A DNA stretch of 64,000 bases from Igneacidithiobacillus sp041146875 (GCF_041146875.1 NZ_JBFRXP010000005.1:95048-159047), one strand, 5' to 3'; positions 8,120 through 16,772 are shown, counted from the stretch's first letter. The notes: generated by a model from the letters alone, not told the origin. Made by a program: numbers and translations.

Positions 8120-8479
8120 ATGGATCTGGCGGAAAACATTCGATCCCGGCGGGAAGCGTTGGGTATGACCCAGGCGGTTCTGGCTCTGCGTTCTGGTGTC
8201 TCCCGGCAGAGCATCGTTTCCCTGGAGTCTACCGGGGAATGTCGCCTTTCTTCCTTGCGGCGCATTGCCGCGACGCTGCGGATGCAGCTGACCCTGGAGC
8301 CGGAGGACTTGCCGCGGAGGGAGAAAGGTTCCATTGCCCGTGAGCGGAGCATGGATCTTCCGGTTCCCGGAGAGCGCCCCAATATCCGGCAGTTGATGAA
8401 TCAGGCCCGGATTCGGCAAGAGCAGCGTGCCCAGCGGGCGCGGGTTGCCGTGGACGGACTTCCGTCTTTGCCTGTCTGA
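8120..8479 (+). CDS. HipB-like XRE-family antitoxin/repressor
   Basis: A 119-residue protein if started at ATG 8120, which has AAAGGTGG upstream; a TTG at 8099 is an alternative. Residues 1-65 are a helix-turn-helix of the HipB/XRE type (IRSRREALGMTQAVLALRSGVSRQSIVSLE), followed by a Pro/Arg-rich tail. The family binds operators in its own promoter and neutralises a HipA kinase encoded next to it. Here the downstream hipA is truncated, so this protein may persist only as a DNA-binding regulator. Compare the paralogous HipB at 32225, which is also followed by a broken hipA. Confidence 0.85.
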   Translation: MDLAENIRSRREALGMTQAVLALRSGVSRQSIVSLESTGECRLSSLRRIAATLRMQLTLEPEDLPRREKGSIARERSMDLPVPGERPNIRQLMNQARIRQEQRAQRARVAVDGLPSLPV

Positions 8480-8491
8480 AGTTTTGCCGCG

Positions 8492-8890
8492 ATGATATTT
8501 TCTGTTGGAGAGAGAGGGGATCCGCTGGAAGTCTTCGTGAACGATGTGCCTGTTGGTGTATTGCATCGGGACGAAGAGCAGTTTTTCGGCTTCCGGTATT
8601 ACGATGCGGCAGACTCCGGTCAGGCTGTCAGCCTGTCTATGCCCGTCATCGGGGATCCGGATGCGTATATGGAATTCGGGTTGCTTCCGGCGGCGTTCCA
8701 GGTTTCTCTGCCAGAAGGCGTGGTGCTGGAACGATTGCGACGCCTGTATAAAAAGGATTTCAACCTGGATGATCCGTTCGATTTGCTCAGACTGGTTGGG
8801 CGTAACGGCGTCGGGCGGGTGACATTCGGCGGAAAAAGGTCCATGGCACCGGTGTCGATTCGTGATGCCATTTTGCAGGATGCCCGCTCC
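8492..8890 (+). pseudogene. hipA, N-terminal fragment
   Basis: The reading frame encodes only the HipA N-terminal subdomain: VFVNDVPVGVLH, VSLSMPV, then the family mark PPAFQ/AAFQVSLPEG and GRNGVGRVTFGG. After about position 8885 the similarity stops and the frame runs on nonsensically to 9130 over foreign primase sequence. The SGxQPK phosphate loop and the kinase catalytic residues are all missing, so no toxin activity is possible. The break is a join to another replicon rather than a point mutation. The fragment is comparable in layout to the N-terminal part of the HipA at 32539. Confidence 0.8.
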
Positions 8891-8916
8891 GCTTTTCCGA
8901 CCCAAAAGAGGCGGGG

Positions 8917-11100
8917 ATGCGCTATTGGACATCGCCGAACGACCCCGCAGGCGGTGTGCATGTGTATGTGCCGCAAAGATTCGAGCAGGTGCTGCGGGAA
9001 TCGGAAATACCTTTTATCGTCGTCACAGAGGGTGAGAAGAAAGCCGAAGCAGCCTGCAAGGCGGGGATTCCTTGCGTTGTGCTGCCTGGCATCTGGATGT
9101 TCCGTGACCAAGCAGCCAAAGAACACATAAAAAAGAGCCTGGCCGAACAGGGCTATAATGAGCATGATATCCAGCGAACGCTTGCAAACAACAATGAAAT
9201 CCCGGTTGCTAAGGAACTCCTCTCCATCGTCGAGAAAGCAAAAAAATTGCGGCCTGCTTTGGTCGGTGTGCTCGTTCTTTTTGACTGCGACGGACTTGAG
9301 TTCTCTGAAGCGCAAAGGAGAGGCATAGAGAAAGGCGAAATCGTTTTGCCCCGCAATAAAAGCGACTTGCAAGTACTCATACACCGCGCAACCAAAGAGA
9401 AGATGTATGTTCTGAACGTAAACGTCCGTTCCGCTGGGTGGAGCCTGGCAGAGAGTTTGCGCAGACAGCTCGATAGTGAACTGCGCCTGCCCGTCGCCGA
9501 TGCTTACTGTCCATTCCACGAGGAAGAAGAGGAACACAAAGACGAGAAGGGGAAGACTAAAAATCTGGTCAAGCTCTATAAGCAGGGACTTGATGATTGG
9601 ATTGTGCAGGCAGGGGCAAGCGTGGTGAAGAGCGGGGTGCAGGCACTGGGAAGCAATCTCTATAAGATGTGTGACCTGCTTGAAGCATCTCAGCTTTTTG
9701 GTGCAAGGGCAGACCCGAACACGCTGCACAAAGCGGATAAAGCCCCGGAGGCCGCATTTGTGCAGCTCATCGATTGCGAGAGCGTCGGGCGCTATGAGAA
9801 CACGTTATATTTCTGGAAAAATACGGCGTGGGAGGTGGTTCCCGACATTCAAGTAGATATCGCAATCTCTGCATTTATCAAGAGCGTGGCAGAAGCCAAG
9901 CTTGGAGAGCGGATTTTCAAGAGCTGTTACCGTGTACTACTGAGTGATTCAGAAATTTTCAATATTCCAGATGTTCCTGATGATGGTTTAGTGCGCGTGG
10001 CGTTGCAGGATGCCGTGGTGGAAGTAAGCCCAGGCGGAGAAATAAGAGCTGTGCCGAGTGACCGCCACCACGGTTTGCGACATAAAATCAACGCAAATTG
10101 GGCAGATAGGGAACAACCGACGGAGCTCTGGGATAGGTTTTTGCAGCGTATTTTGCCGGAAGATGACGTTCGCCGGGCAGTTTTGCAATATATCGGGTAT
10201 ACTTTATCTCCCGATACCAGGTTCCAAACTTGCCAATTCTGGATTGGTAGTGGGGCCAACGGGAAGAGTGCGTTGGCAGAGGTGGTCTGCGCCCTGCATT
10301 CCCGAGTAGTATCACTGGACCTCGACAAGCTGCATGGCTTTGAGGTGGAATCACTAATCGGGGCAAGCCTCGTCCACGTCGATGAGGTGCCGAGCAAAAT
10401 TGACGAACAACCATTCAAAAAGATGGTGAGCGGCGGTAATGTGGCGATTAACCGTAAATTTAAGGCTGTAACCACGGTACGCCCAACAGCAAAGTGGGTT
10501 TTGTTGGGCAACAGCGCCCCAAGTGTTTCAGACCAGAGTGATGGGTTCTGGCGGCGATTGCAAGTGGTGGATTTCCAGCAAACCATTCCAGTGGAAGAGC
10601 GCGACCCTTTTCTATCCCGAAAAATCATCAAAGAAGAGTTGTCTGGCGTGGTGTTCCAGATTCTGCATCACTTGTCAGATTTGCTGCGAGCAGGGGGCTT
10701 TGTGGAAATCCCACAGGCGATGGAAGAGCGCATGCAGAAGATGCGGACAGAGACCAACTCTCTGCTGGCATGGATATCCAACTGCGAAGTTCAGGTTGTC
10801 AGTAGGCAGGAGGATTTCCAGGAAGTAGTACGGGTGTACAAAGCATATGCAGACTGGTGTGATGAATCCAACTACTTCCCAGTTGCTGTTGAAAAATTCT
10901 GGGCGCAGTTGTCTATGCACCTGCCCGGCGTGGAGCGCACCCGCATCTACCGGGCGGATGAGACTACCGGGATGTCGAAGCAGGTCCGCGTTGCGAATGT
11001 CGTCTTTGGGGATAGGGTGATGGATGCAGACGGTGCGGGACAGGCCAGCCAGGAGCGCTGCGCGTCCGTTGTTCGGCTCGCCCTCCCGCCAGCACGATAG
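8917..11100 (+). CDS. P4-type primase/SF3 helicase, 5'-truncated
   Basis: The homologous frame begins about 27 bp before the ATG at 8917 (SDPKEAG...), directly at the join with hipA, and there is no ribosome site, so the N-terminus of the original protein is lost. What remains is part of a TOPRIM-like DUF3854 region (VTEGEKKAEAACKAGIPCVVLPG, residues 40-62), a long middle segment, and a D5-type superfamily 3 helicase with Walker A GSGANGKSAL near residue 445, Walker B HVDEVPSK near 490, and WVLLGNSAP near 530. Such proteins initiate and unwind replication of P4-like satellites and small plasmids. The gene is visibly less GC-rich than its neighbours and is followed by an iteron-like repeat cluster, as expected of an imported replicon. 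Probably not functional. Confidence 0.85.
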   Translation: MRYWTSPNDPAGGVHVYVPQRFEQVLRESEIPFIVVTEGEKKAEAACKAGIPCVVLPGIWMFRDQAAKEHIKKSLAEQGYNEHDIQRTLANNNEIPVAKELLSIVEKAKKLRPALVGVLVLFDCDGLEFSEAQRRGIEKGEIVLPRNKSDLQVLIHRATKEKMYVLNVNVRSAGWSLAESLRRQLDSELRLPVADAYCPFHEEEEEHKDEKGKTKNLVKLYKQGLDDWIVQAGASVVKSGVQALGSNLYKMCDLLEASQLFGARADPNTLHKADKAPEAAFVQLIDCESVGRYENTLYFWKNTAWEVVPDIQVDIAISAFIKSVAEAKLGERIFKSCYRVLLSDSEIFNIPDVPDDGLVRVALQDAVVEVSPGGEIRAVPSDRHHGLRHKINANWADREQPTELWDRFLQRILPEDDVRRAVLQYIGYTLSPDTRFQTCQFWIGSGANGKSALAEVVCALHSRVVSLDLDKLHGFEVESLIGASLVHVDEVPSKIDEQPFKKMVSGGNVAINRKFKAVTTVRPTAKWVLLGNSAPSVSDQSDGFWRRLQVVDFQQTIPVEERDPFLSRKIIKEELSGVVFQILHHLSDLLRAGGFVEIPQAMEERMQKMRTETNSLLAWISNCEVQVVSRQEDFQEVVRVYKAYADWCDESNYFPVAVEKFWAQLSMHLPGVERTRIYRADETTGMSKQVRVANVVFGDRVMDADGAGQASQERCASVVRLALPPAR

Positions 11101-11125
11101 ATAGCGCCACTTTCCAAGCGGAACA

Positions 11126-11151
11126 AGCCGGTCACAGAACCGGCTTTTTTT
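11126..11151 (+). terminator. Intrinsic terminator
   Basis: AGCCGGT / ACCGGCT arms with a short loop followed by seven T residues, 26 bp after the primase-helicase stop. Confidence 0.9.
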
Positions 11152-11222
11152 GTCCCGGTCCCTTCCAGAATGCAACCGCAGCTCGCCAATAGCAGTGCAC
11201 ACTATTAGAAGTCTCTAATATA

Positions 11223-11518
11223 CAAGACAGGTAAGACAGCCCCTTGGGGAACCTGTCTTGTCCAAAAGCCAGAGTATCTCATTGATTCATAATCTTATTT
11301 TGGAAACAAGACAGGCAAGACAGGTAAGACAAGCTCTTGAGCACTTTATACTAGAAAAATGGAGGAGGACCACCAACTATTTTTTTTCTACGCGATAATA
11401 AAAACCCTGTCTTACCTGTCTTGCCTGTCTTGTAAGAAAAAACGCCAGCATAAACAATAGGATATAACAAGACAGGGACAAGACAGGCTCGCAGGTGGGT
11501 TGTCTTACCTGTCTTGTA
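11223..11518. repeat. Iteron-like cluster of CAAGACAGG / GTAAGACA repeats
   Basis: About ten copies of CAAGACAGG occur in both orientations at 11223-11260, 11307-11331, 11406-11432 and 11469-11517. Blocks 11307 and 11406 are near-perfect 25-bp inverted copies of each other. Spacing between blocks is irregular (50-70 bp), and the DNA between them is AT-rich. Lying directly after a P4-type primase/helicase gene, this looks like a replication origin of the P4 kind, where the helicase protein binds short iterons at ori and crr. There is no other gene between 11100 and 11662. Confidence 0.7.
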
Positions 11519-11661
11519 TATTAGCACATGCTTATACTCATGCCCCGCATACAGTTGGCCACAACCCGCCACATTCTCTAGCCAACCCATTGTTTACAGT
11601 TGCCTTTCCCTGATATTTCCGGCATAATTCGATATAACTTTCTATCTCATAGGAGCTTCCA

Positions 11662-12018
11662 ATGGCAAAACCAGTCGAGCGCAGCCGCAGCCCCAAGGCG
11701 ATGAAAGCAGCGGAAACCCGGCGCAGAAATTTGGTGGCGACTTTGCAGCTTTGGATTTCCGATGAGGGCATCACCGCGCTTCCTGTTGACGCCCTCACGC
11801 CTATCAGTGTCGCGTATGGCAGCTATTCTCGATGGGCGCAGGAGCGTGGCTCTATCCCAGTGAAAAGCGTGCTTTCGTTTTGGGATGCCCTGCCCGACGC
11901 GGTCCCCGGGTTCCGTCCGCAGGAGTTTTATCGTAGTGGCCGCGTCATTCGCAGGAGCTGCAACCTCAAGATAGTCGGGAACCCCGCATTGCTCCGGTGG
12001 TTTATGCACCACAGATAG
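11662..12018 (+). CDS. Hypothetical basic protein of the imported replicon
   Basis: A 118-residue protein with a good Shine-Dalgarno (AGGAG 8 bp upstream). The first 30 residues are strongly basic (KPVERSRSPKAMKAAETRRR), the rest mixed alpha/beta with no recognised motif. It sits right after the iteron cluster, so a replication-accessory or DNA-binding role is possible but not shown. Confidence 0.6.
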   Translation: MAKPVERSRSPKAMKAAETRRRNLVATLQLWISDEGITALPVDALTPISVAYGSYSRWAQERGSIPVKSVLSFWDALPDAVPGFRPQEFYRSGRVIRRSCNLKIVGNPALLRWFMHHR

Positions 12019-12096
12019 CCGCTGGCTGCACATCTCCGCCGCACTAGCTATTACCCTTCGAGTGGCTTCCCCGCTACTCTCTCACCTCTCATCCTC

Positions 12097-12119
12097 GCCC
12101 GCCTCGTGCGGGCTTTTTT
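12097..12119 (+). terminator. Intrinsic terminator
   Basis: GCCCGC CTCGT GCGGGC followed by six T residues, about 80 bp after the 11662-12018 gene. Confidence 0.88.
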
Positions 12120-12229
12120 ATGCCCGTAACCCATCCTTCACCGAGAGAGGTTGCACAGGTAGTGCCGGGGCGGCTTTGCACGGACCCGCGCTATACACAG
12201 TTGTCGACGAAACAGAAGGAGCAACCGTC

Positions 12230-12811
12230 ATGTCCAAAAAAGCGCAACTGCAAGCACTTCCGCTTGCCCGCGAAGTATTCCCTCTCCCCTGGGCAGGCCT
12301 ACTCATCAAACAGCTTGAGTGGACCATCAGCGATGAGGGTGACTGGCCACTCACCGCACGTACAAGCTCCCCAGACCATATCCAAAAAATCGGAGAGGAA
12401 CTTTTAGCTTCTGCAGAAATAAATCTGGAGTTCACCGGACTGGACCTCTCCCGAAGCACGTTCCGCGTCGACGCCCCTTGGATACCCGCCACCGACCCGG
12501 ACGACGACCACACCCCACCAGACAAGCGGCCAGGAGGGTACCGGGACATCTTTGAAAAAGGTGCACCCTTGCAAATTGCCGCGGCGGCGTTTGATTATTT
12601 CTCCAGCTTGACCGAGCAAAGCCCATCCGCGCGCCGCCAATTCAAGAATTGTGTAGTTGAACAAGGGGTTTATTTGTGGTTCATCATCGACGACGACCCC
12701 ATGCCGCGCGTTCGTATAGCTCTGCCAGAGCCGGTCGCGGAGGCGATGGGCTATGCCACGGTGAAAACGCCGTACTTTGAGGACATCTTGAGAGGTGAAT
12801 GTGTTCAGTAG
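12230..12811 (+). CDS. Hypothetical protein of the imported replicon
   Basis: A 193-residue soluble protein. The ATG at 12230 was chosen because AGAAGGAG lies 8 bp upstream; the in-frame codons before it fall in the terminator region. The middle is rich in Asp and Pro (ATDPDDDHTPPDKRPGG). No domain, signal peptide or membrane segment is visible. Base composition resembles the primase gene rather than the surrounding element. A short intergenic of about 100 bp separates it from the next gene. Confidence 0.6.
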   Translation: MSKKAQLQALPLAREVFPLPWAGLLIKQLEWTISDEGDWPLTARTSSPDHIQKIGEELLASAEINLEFTGLDLSRSTFRVDAPWIPATDPDDDHTPPDKRPGGYRDIFEKGAPLQIAAAAFDYFSSLTEQSPSARRQFKNCVVEQGVYLWFIIDDDPMPRVRIALPEPVAEAMGYATVKTPYFEDILRGECVQ

Positions 12812-12912
12812 CGTAGCCGCTATACACGTAGGTAGGCTGCACATTGTGTGCCAGCCACGCGCAGCAACGAGAGAAATTGCGCGGTGTTATATCCTACGAA
12901 GGGGCAGTCATC

Positions 12913-13428
12913 ATGAGCGAGATTTACAACCTTTCTCGATTTTGTCAGACAATAGACTTCAGCACGCTACAATGTGAGCACATGCGGGTACCGATATTTT
13001 GTGAGTTTGACAACCGATTATTTATTTTCGTTGCACTATTCGACGAGAGCGGACCCGCGCAGCACATCATCAGAAAGCTGGAGCGTTTGGTGGGGCGCAT
13101 AGACAATCCTGATAAGCAAAACACTTGCGTTCTGTTCCTCGCAAAATATAGAAGTCAAGACAAGGTAGTGGACGCCGCCAAGCTCCCGGTAAAACTTGTG
13201 TACTACAGGAAGCCGGGGGGTATCGGATTCCGGTATTATAAGCCAAATACCGCAGGTGTCACGGGCCACCCTAATGGCGCCACCCAGGGTCGGCATAATG
13301 GCGCCACTTCAAACTGCCTGAAATGGGCTCTCGAACGGGGTCAAGAATGGGCGATTTTACCCCCTTTCGCAACCCCAGTTTTTGGGGTGTTTTGTGGCCC
13401 TTCTGGAAGCGGTCTGGGGGCTCTGTAA
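12913..13428 (+). CDS. Hypothetical protein, 3' end replaced by IS21 sequence
   Basis: Starts at ATG 12913 (MSEIYNLSRFCQ). Residues up to about 115 look like a genuine alpha/beta protein (FCEFDNRLFIFVALFDESG). From about position 13257 the frame enters the end of the IS21-family remnant, as shown by the repeated NGAT peptide encoded by the IS terminal repeats, so the last 57 residues are not native. The protein is therefore truncated by the insertion. Function unknown. Confidence 0.5.
   Translation: MSEIYNLSRFCQTIDFSTLQCEHMRVPIFCEFDNRLFIFVALFDESGPAQHIIRKLERLVGRIDNPDKQNTCVLFLAKYRSQDKVVDAAKLPVKLVYYRKPGGIGFRYYKPNTAGVTGHPNGATQGRHNGATSNCLKWALERGQEWAILPPFATPVFGVFCGPSGSGLGAL
13272..13307. repeat. 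IS21 terminal repeats
   Basis: Two exact copies of TAATGGCGCCAC at 13272-13283 and 13296-13307, 24 bp apart. IS21-family ends carry such multiple transposase-binding repeats. Confidence 0.75.
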
Positions 13429-14138
13429 CTCTCTCCTTCGAGGATGAGACGGTAGGCACCGTGGCGTAGGCGATCGAGCGTCGCCGCCCCCAGCATGCGG
13501 TTCGCCGGGAAGACATCCCCCCATTCCGTGAAGTCCAGATTGCTGGTCATCATGGTGGTCACCCGTTCATACCGCTCGGCGATGAGATCGTGGAAATCCT
13601 CATCATGGGGCGGGCGCAAGGGCTTGAGCCCGAAGTCATCGACGATCAATAGCGTGACCTTGGCCAACTGCCGGAAGCGACGGTCATGGCTGCCCGTGGC
13701 GCGTGCGGCGTGCAGGGAGCCCACCAGATCGCTCTGCGAAGTGAAGAGCACGTCCGCTCCCTGGCGGATGGCACAGTGACCCAGGGCTTGCGCCAGATGG
13801 CTCTTGCCAGTCCCACAGGGACCGACGATGAGGACCGGCGCCTTCTCCTGGAGATAACGTCCCGTTGCCAGGTCATGCACGAGCGAGCGATTGAGTCCGG
13901 GCAGCCGATCGAAGGCAAAGTCCTCCAGCGTCTTGTGACTGCGGAACTGGGCCTGGCGCATCAGCGTATCGAACTTGCGCTGATCCCGGCGGGCGACCTC
14001 GTCCTGCAGGAGCAAGGCGAGGAACTCGGTATAGGCCAACTGGCCATCGACGGCCTGCCGGTTGCGGGCTTCCAGGGAGTCGAGAATACCGGATAGGCGC
14101 AGAGCGCGCAGGGTGTTGCTGAGTTCTTGGGTATGCAT
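13341..14138 (-). CDS. istB: IS21-family transposition helper ATPase IstB
   Basis: 265 residues from the ATG at 14138, the usual IstB length; longer in-frame starts overlap istA. Shows the helical N-terminal domain (LRALRLSGILDSLEARNRQA), Walker A GPCGTGKSHLA, Walker B LLIVDDFG, and the sensor-like MMTSNLDFTEWGDVF. IstB assembles as an AAA+ oligomer on target DNA and stimulates the IstA transposase. The partner here is truncated, so the gene is probably a relic or could act in trans for other IS21 copies. Confidence 0.93.
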   Translation of the reverse strand: MHTQELSNTLRALRLSGILDSLEARNRQAVDGQLAYTEFLALLLQDEVARRDQRKFDTLMRQAQFRSHKTLEDFAFDRLPGLNRSLVHDLATGRYLQEKAPVLIVGPCGTGKSHLAQALGHCAIRQGADVLFTSQSDLVGSLHAARATGSHDRRFRQLAKVTLLIVDDFGLKPLRPPHDEDFHDLIAERYERVTTMMTSNLDFTEWGDVFPANRMLGAATLDRLRHGAYRLILEGESYRAPRPLPEGPQNTPKTGVAKGGKIAHS

Positions 14139-14148
14139 GGGGAAATCC

Positions 14149-14855
14149 TCAATGGAACAACTTGGCGGTGTCGTGCAGGAAGCGGCCGTCTCGGGTGTAG
14201 ACACTCCCGTTTTCTGGACCGACGGGCGCCAAAGCCTCCTGGTCGAGCCCCTTCTTCAGGATCTGGGCGATCGTGCCATAGCGCGGATTCCCGAAGCGCA
14301 GGGCCCGTTCACAGGCGGCCTCCAGACGCTGCGGGGTGTACTTCTCCCGCAGGCGGAGGATGTTCTGCACGGTGCGCAGGTTCACCAGCACGCGGTCGAT
14401 AAAGAGTTGGTGGACGACGCCATGACAGTGCGGTCCGATGGCCTGGGCCATCTGCAGACACCATTGCAGGTCATGGCTCTGCCAGGCTTGTCCTTCCGGC
14501 GGTAGGTGGTCTGCGACGGTCGAGAACGTTCCGGGTTGAGACAGGCGGGGATGGGTGGCCACCAGCGCGTGCTCCTGGTAAATCCGGATGGTGGTGTCGG
14601 TCGACCGGAGCCACAGAGTCTGCCCGATCAGTCGGTAGGGGACGGAGTAATAGCTCTTGGCGTACTGGACGTGGGCGTCTCGATGAACCTTGGGCTTGGT
14701 CCATTCGGAGAGATGGACCGGGGCATCCGGCAAGGGCTGCAATAGCGCCTTCTCGACCGTCGTGAACTGGTTGAGGGGACGCTGTTGGGTGGTGCCATGC
14801 ACCCGGTTGCCGACCTGCAGAACCCACTCCTGGAGCTGACGATTTGCATCTCGTT
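14149..14855 (-). pseudogene. istA: istA transposase, C-terminal fragment
   Basis: The frame encodes only the C-terminal part of IstA, from about ANRQLQEWV onward, with the RVHGTTQQRP, VQYAKSYYSVPYRLIG and ALRFGNPRYGTIAQILKKGL regions characteristic of the family. The helix-turn-helix and DDE catalytic core are absent. Upstream of about 14855 the sequence switches abruptly to a nucleotidyltransferase gene read in another frame. An internal GTG at 14802 is the first start codon available. Confidence 0.85.
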
Positions 14856-15383
14856 TGCGACATTCAGCAGGAGATCCCGGCGGGCGCCCCAGGAGCTGGC
14901 ATGGGACAACAGCACCTCCAGACGCTGAAACACCTGTTCCGGCGAGGTCTTCTCCAGGATTGCCGGCAGGTCATCCCGGTCCTTCTCCCGCATGGTGTTG
15001 GCCTTGATGACGAAAAGGGTCTCCGGGCTGATGGCGGCGATGTCGATCGAGAAGGATTTCCCGTCCATCTCCACCTCGACATTTTCCATGACCTGTGCGT
15101 CTTTTTCGATATCACGGATATCCAGTTGTCCGAACAGCGTCGTCTGGCTGGTGACATCGATCCGCAAACCACTGGCGGCTTCCAGTTCCGCGGCAAGCGG
15201 CAGAAAGGCGTCCTCCGGGCAATAGAGGTCGATATCCTCCGACAGCTTGCGCATGTCGTGGTAGGCCATGGCGGTGCCCCCGACGGCGATCAGCATGCGG
15301 GGTATCCGGTGATACTGATCGACATATGCCTGGTACAGTTGCCGGATGGTCTGGGTGGCGTCTTCTCTGCCCAGCAGCTTCAT
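14855..15383 (-). pseudogene. AbiEii-like nucleotidyltransferase (toxin-like), 3'-truncated
   Basis: Starts at ATG 15383, overlapping the stop of the upstream gene as ATGA. The first 175 residues are well conserved in character: VGGTAMAYHDMRK followed by SEDIDLYCPED is the GG(S/T)-x-DxD nucleotidyltransferase motif of the AbiEii/DUF1814-type superfamily, and there is a KANTMREKDRDDL region typical of its C-terminal side. The gene then runs into the istA fragment, after which the frame continues meaninglessly to 14628. Such proteins are usually toxins of two-gene toxin-antitoxin or abortive-infection modules. The missing tail means activity is uncertain. Confidence 0.75.
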
Positions 15384-15700
15384 CGCACATTCCGCAGCGG
15401 ATGGAAGCGCCGGTAGTCGTGACGGACCCGCTCCGCCGCGGTTTCCAGGTCGGGGTTGCGTTGCGCGGCACGTTGCCGGATCCAGTCGGGGATGCCTTCC
15501 AGAAAAGGCCGTTGTCCGCAGACGCGGGAAAGCAGCAGCAGCCCCTTGCCGTTTTCCATACCGGGGAAGGGGGCGCGGGGATTCGTTTTGGGCAGCACCG
15601 CCTGGGCGAACACCTGCGCCAGCGGTTCCTCCCAGAGGGATGGGTGAATCCCCTTTCGCGTGCAGTTCACCATCTGCATCATGATGCCGGAATCCTTCAT
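15380..15700 (-). CDS. Putative antitoxin partner of the nucleotidyltransferase
   Basis: A 106-residue soluble protein from ATG 15700; a TTG at 15736 would add 12 residues but lies in the inverted-repeat region. No family recognised. It is Arg-rich at the C-terminus (IPDWIRQRAAQRNPDLETAAERVRHDYRRFHP). The 4-bp overlap with the nucleotidyltransferase gene and upstream inverted repeats are the usual layout of an autoregulated toxin-antitoxin operon, with the antitoxin first. The assignment rests on this context only. Confidence 0.55.
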   Translation of the reverse strand: MKDSGIMMQMVNCTRKGIHPSLWEEPLAQVFAQAVLPKTNPRAPFPGMENGKGLLLLSRVCGQRPFLEGIPDWIRQRAAQRNPDLETAAERVRHDYRRFHPLRNVR

Positions 15701-15726
15701 TATTCGGCGTTCGATCGTTTCCCTGT

Positions 15727-15805
15727 GATTCGACAAAATGCTGTACCTCGCCTGGCTCTCTTTTTCTCACGCAATCATAGCACGAATCGGGGTTTTTGTC
15801 GAATC
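15727..15805. promoter_or_regulatory. Inverted-repeat operator of the toxin-antitoxin-like operon
   Basis: Perfect 12-bp inverted repeat GATTCGACAAAA (15727-15738) and TTTTGTCGAATC (15794-15805), 55 bp apart. A third partial copy, TTCGACAAAA at 15913-15922, lies before the divergent gene at 15933. The arrangement suggests looping or paired repressor binding controlling both directions. Confidence 0.65.
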
Positions 15806-15860
15806 ATCCAACGGTATGACATCCTTCATGACGTTCTTCCCGGTGCATCCATGGTTCGTT

Positions 15861-15888
15861 TTGTTTGCCGTCTCATATTCGTTATACT
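15861..15888 (+). promoter_or_regulatory. Promoter of the 15933-18273 operon
   Basis: TTGTTT 15861-15866, 16-bp spacer, TATACT 15883-15888. The overlapping ATGGCGTT (15896-15903) is the element's TAACGC-type block in reverse orientation (AACGCCATGC on the minus strand) and may serve the leftward toxin-antitoxin operon. Confidence 0.55.
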
Positions 15889-15932
15889 GTATTGCATGGC
15901 GTTGTATTCACGTTCGACAAAAGGTTTGGAGC

Positions 15933-16772
15933 ATGTCTGAAAAGTCGCTGTCTGATGCCCCCTTTGCAGGGTGCGAACCCGATGGTTCGCCGGAAGGCGT
16001 CCTGGGGGAATTTTACGATTTCCTCTTTTCCGGCATGGAAAGGATCATCCGTCGTCACCAGACGTTTGGCGGATGGTCGCTGGGCAGCATCCCGGATCTG
16101 GTTCGGGTGCCGACACAGGCGGAACTGGGGCTCTGGTACGCCGAATGGAAAATCCCCGGGATTGCGGTGAATGGTGGCGTCGGACTGCTGCTCGTGGCCG
16201 GGGAATTGCGGTTGGGCCTGTATCTGCCGGTAGAATCGCTGCACTCTGGCGATGACGGCATCCCTACGGAGCGCCTGGTGTCCGAGGCGTATGACGGCAA
16301 GCCCTCCTGCCAGGTTCGCAGGCAGGCTGACCGGGTATTGTTCGATTGGATTCTCTCGGATTCCGGCACGGGGCCTTTCGGCATCGAATCGCTCTCCATC
16401 GCGTTGCGGGTTTTTCATCGGGGCGCCGTCTCCGACCCGCGAATCCTGCTTTTGATGCAACGTTTGGCTTACATGGTCACCACGGTCTGGGTAAACTCGA
16501 TGCGGGTGCTGCTCTCCCGGCAGACGCGGGACATGAACACCTGGCTGGTGCGGACATCGATCCCGGTGACGCCGGACCTGTTGATCGGGCTGCGTTCCGG
16601 GGTGCTCGTGTACAGTGACAGGATGGCCCTGTTATCCGGAGAAGAGGAGTATCTTTCCTACATCCGTGCGCAAGAAAACGAGGAACGGGTGGTTGCGCAT
16701 CTGGTTTCCGCGGGGATTCCCGCCGAGGCGATCCTGTCCTGCTCCCTGGTGCAGGATGAGGTGTTTGCTTGA
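15933..16772 (+). CDS. Hypothetical protein, first gene of EAL operon
   Basis: 279 residues starting at ATG 15933. No recognised family, signal peptide or transmembrane segment. The central part is mixed alpha/beta (GGVGLLLVAGELRLGLYLPVESL), followed by helices with a possible amphipathic surface. It is translationally coupled to the EAL-like gene by a TTGA overlap, so the products are probably made together. The gene is preceded by the TTCGACAAAA operator-like sequence also found at the adjacent toxin-antitoxin operon. Confidence 0.65.
   Translation: MSEKSLSDAPFAGCEPDGSPEGVLGEFYDFLFSGMERIIRRHQTFGGWSLGSIPDLVRVPTQAELGLWYAEWKIPGIAVNGGVGLLLVAGELRLGLYLPVESLHSGDDGIPTERLVSEAYDGKPSCQVRRQADRVLFDWILSDSGTGPFGIESLSIALRVFHRGAVSDPRILLLMQRLAYMVTTVWVNSMRVLLSRQTRDMNTWLVRTSIPVTPDLLIGLRSGVLVYSDRMALLSGEEEYLSYIRAQENEERVVAHLVSAGIPAEAILSCSLVQDEVFA

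Larger units (their letters stand above)
13257..14855 (-). mobile_element. IS21-family insertion sequence remnant
   Basis: Contains complete istB, the 3' part of istA, and one IS terminus with duplicated terminal repeats, on the minus strand. The terminus probably begins at TGTCACGGG near 13257. The other end, including the istA start and catalytic domain, is missing: homology stops at about 14855 where a nucleotidyltransferase gene begins. The remnant cannot transpose by itself. It forms the right border of the imported replicon segment. Confidence 0.82.

Noticed and set aside
8917..11100. Intact functional replication initiator
   Set aside because: N-terminus missing at the hipA join and no ribosome site before the first ATG.
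11223..11518. Possible CRISPR array
   Set aside because: Repeats are short, occur in both orientations and have irregular spacing, unlike CRISPR.
13257..14855. Complete IS21 element
   Set aside because: istA lacks its start and catalytic core and only one terminus was found.
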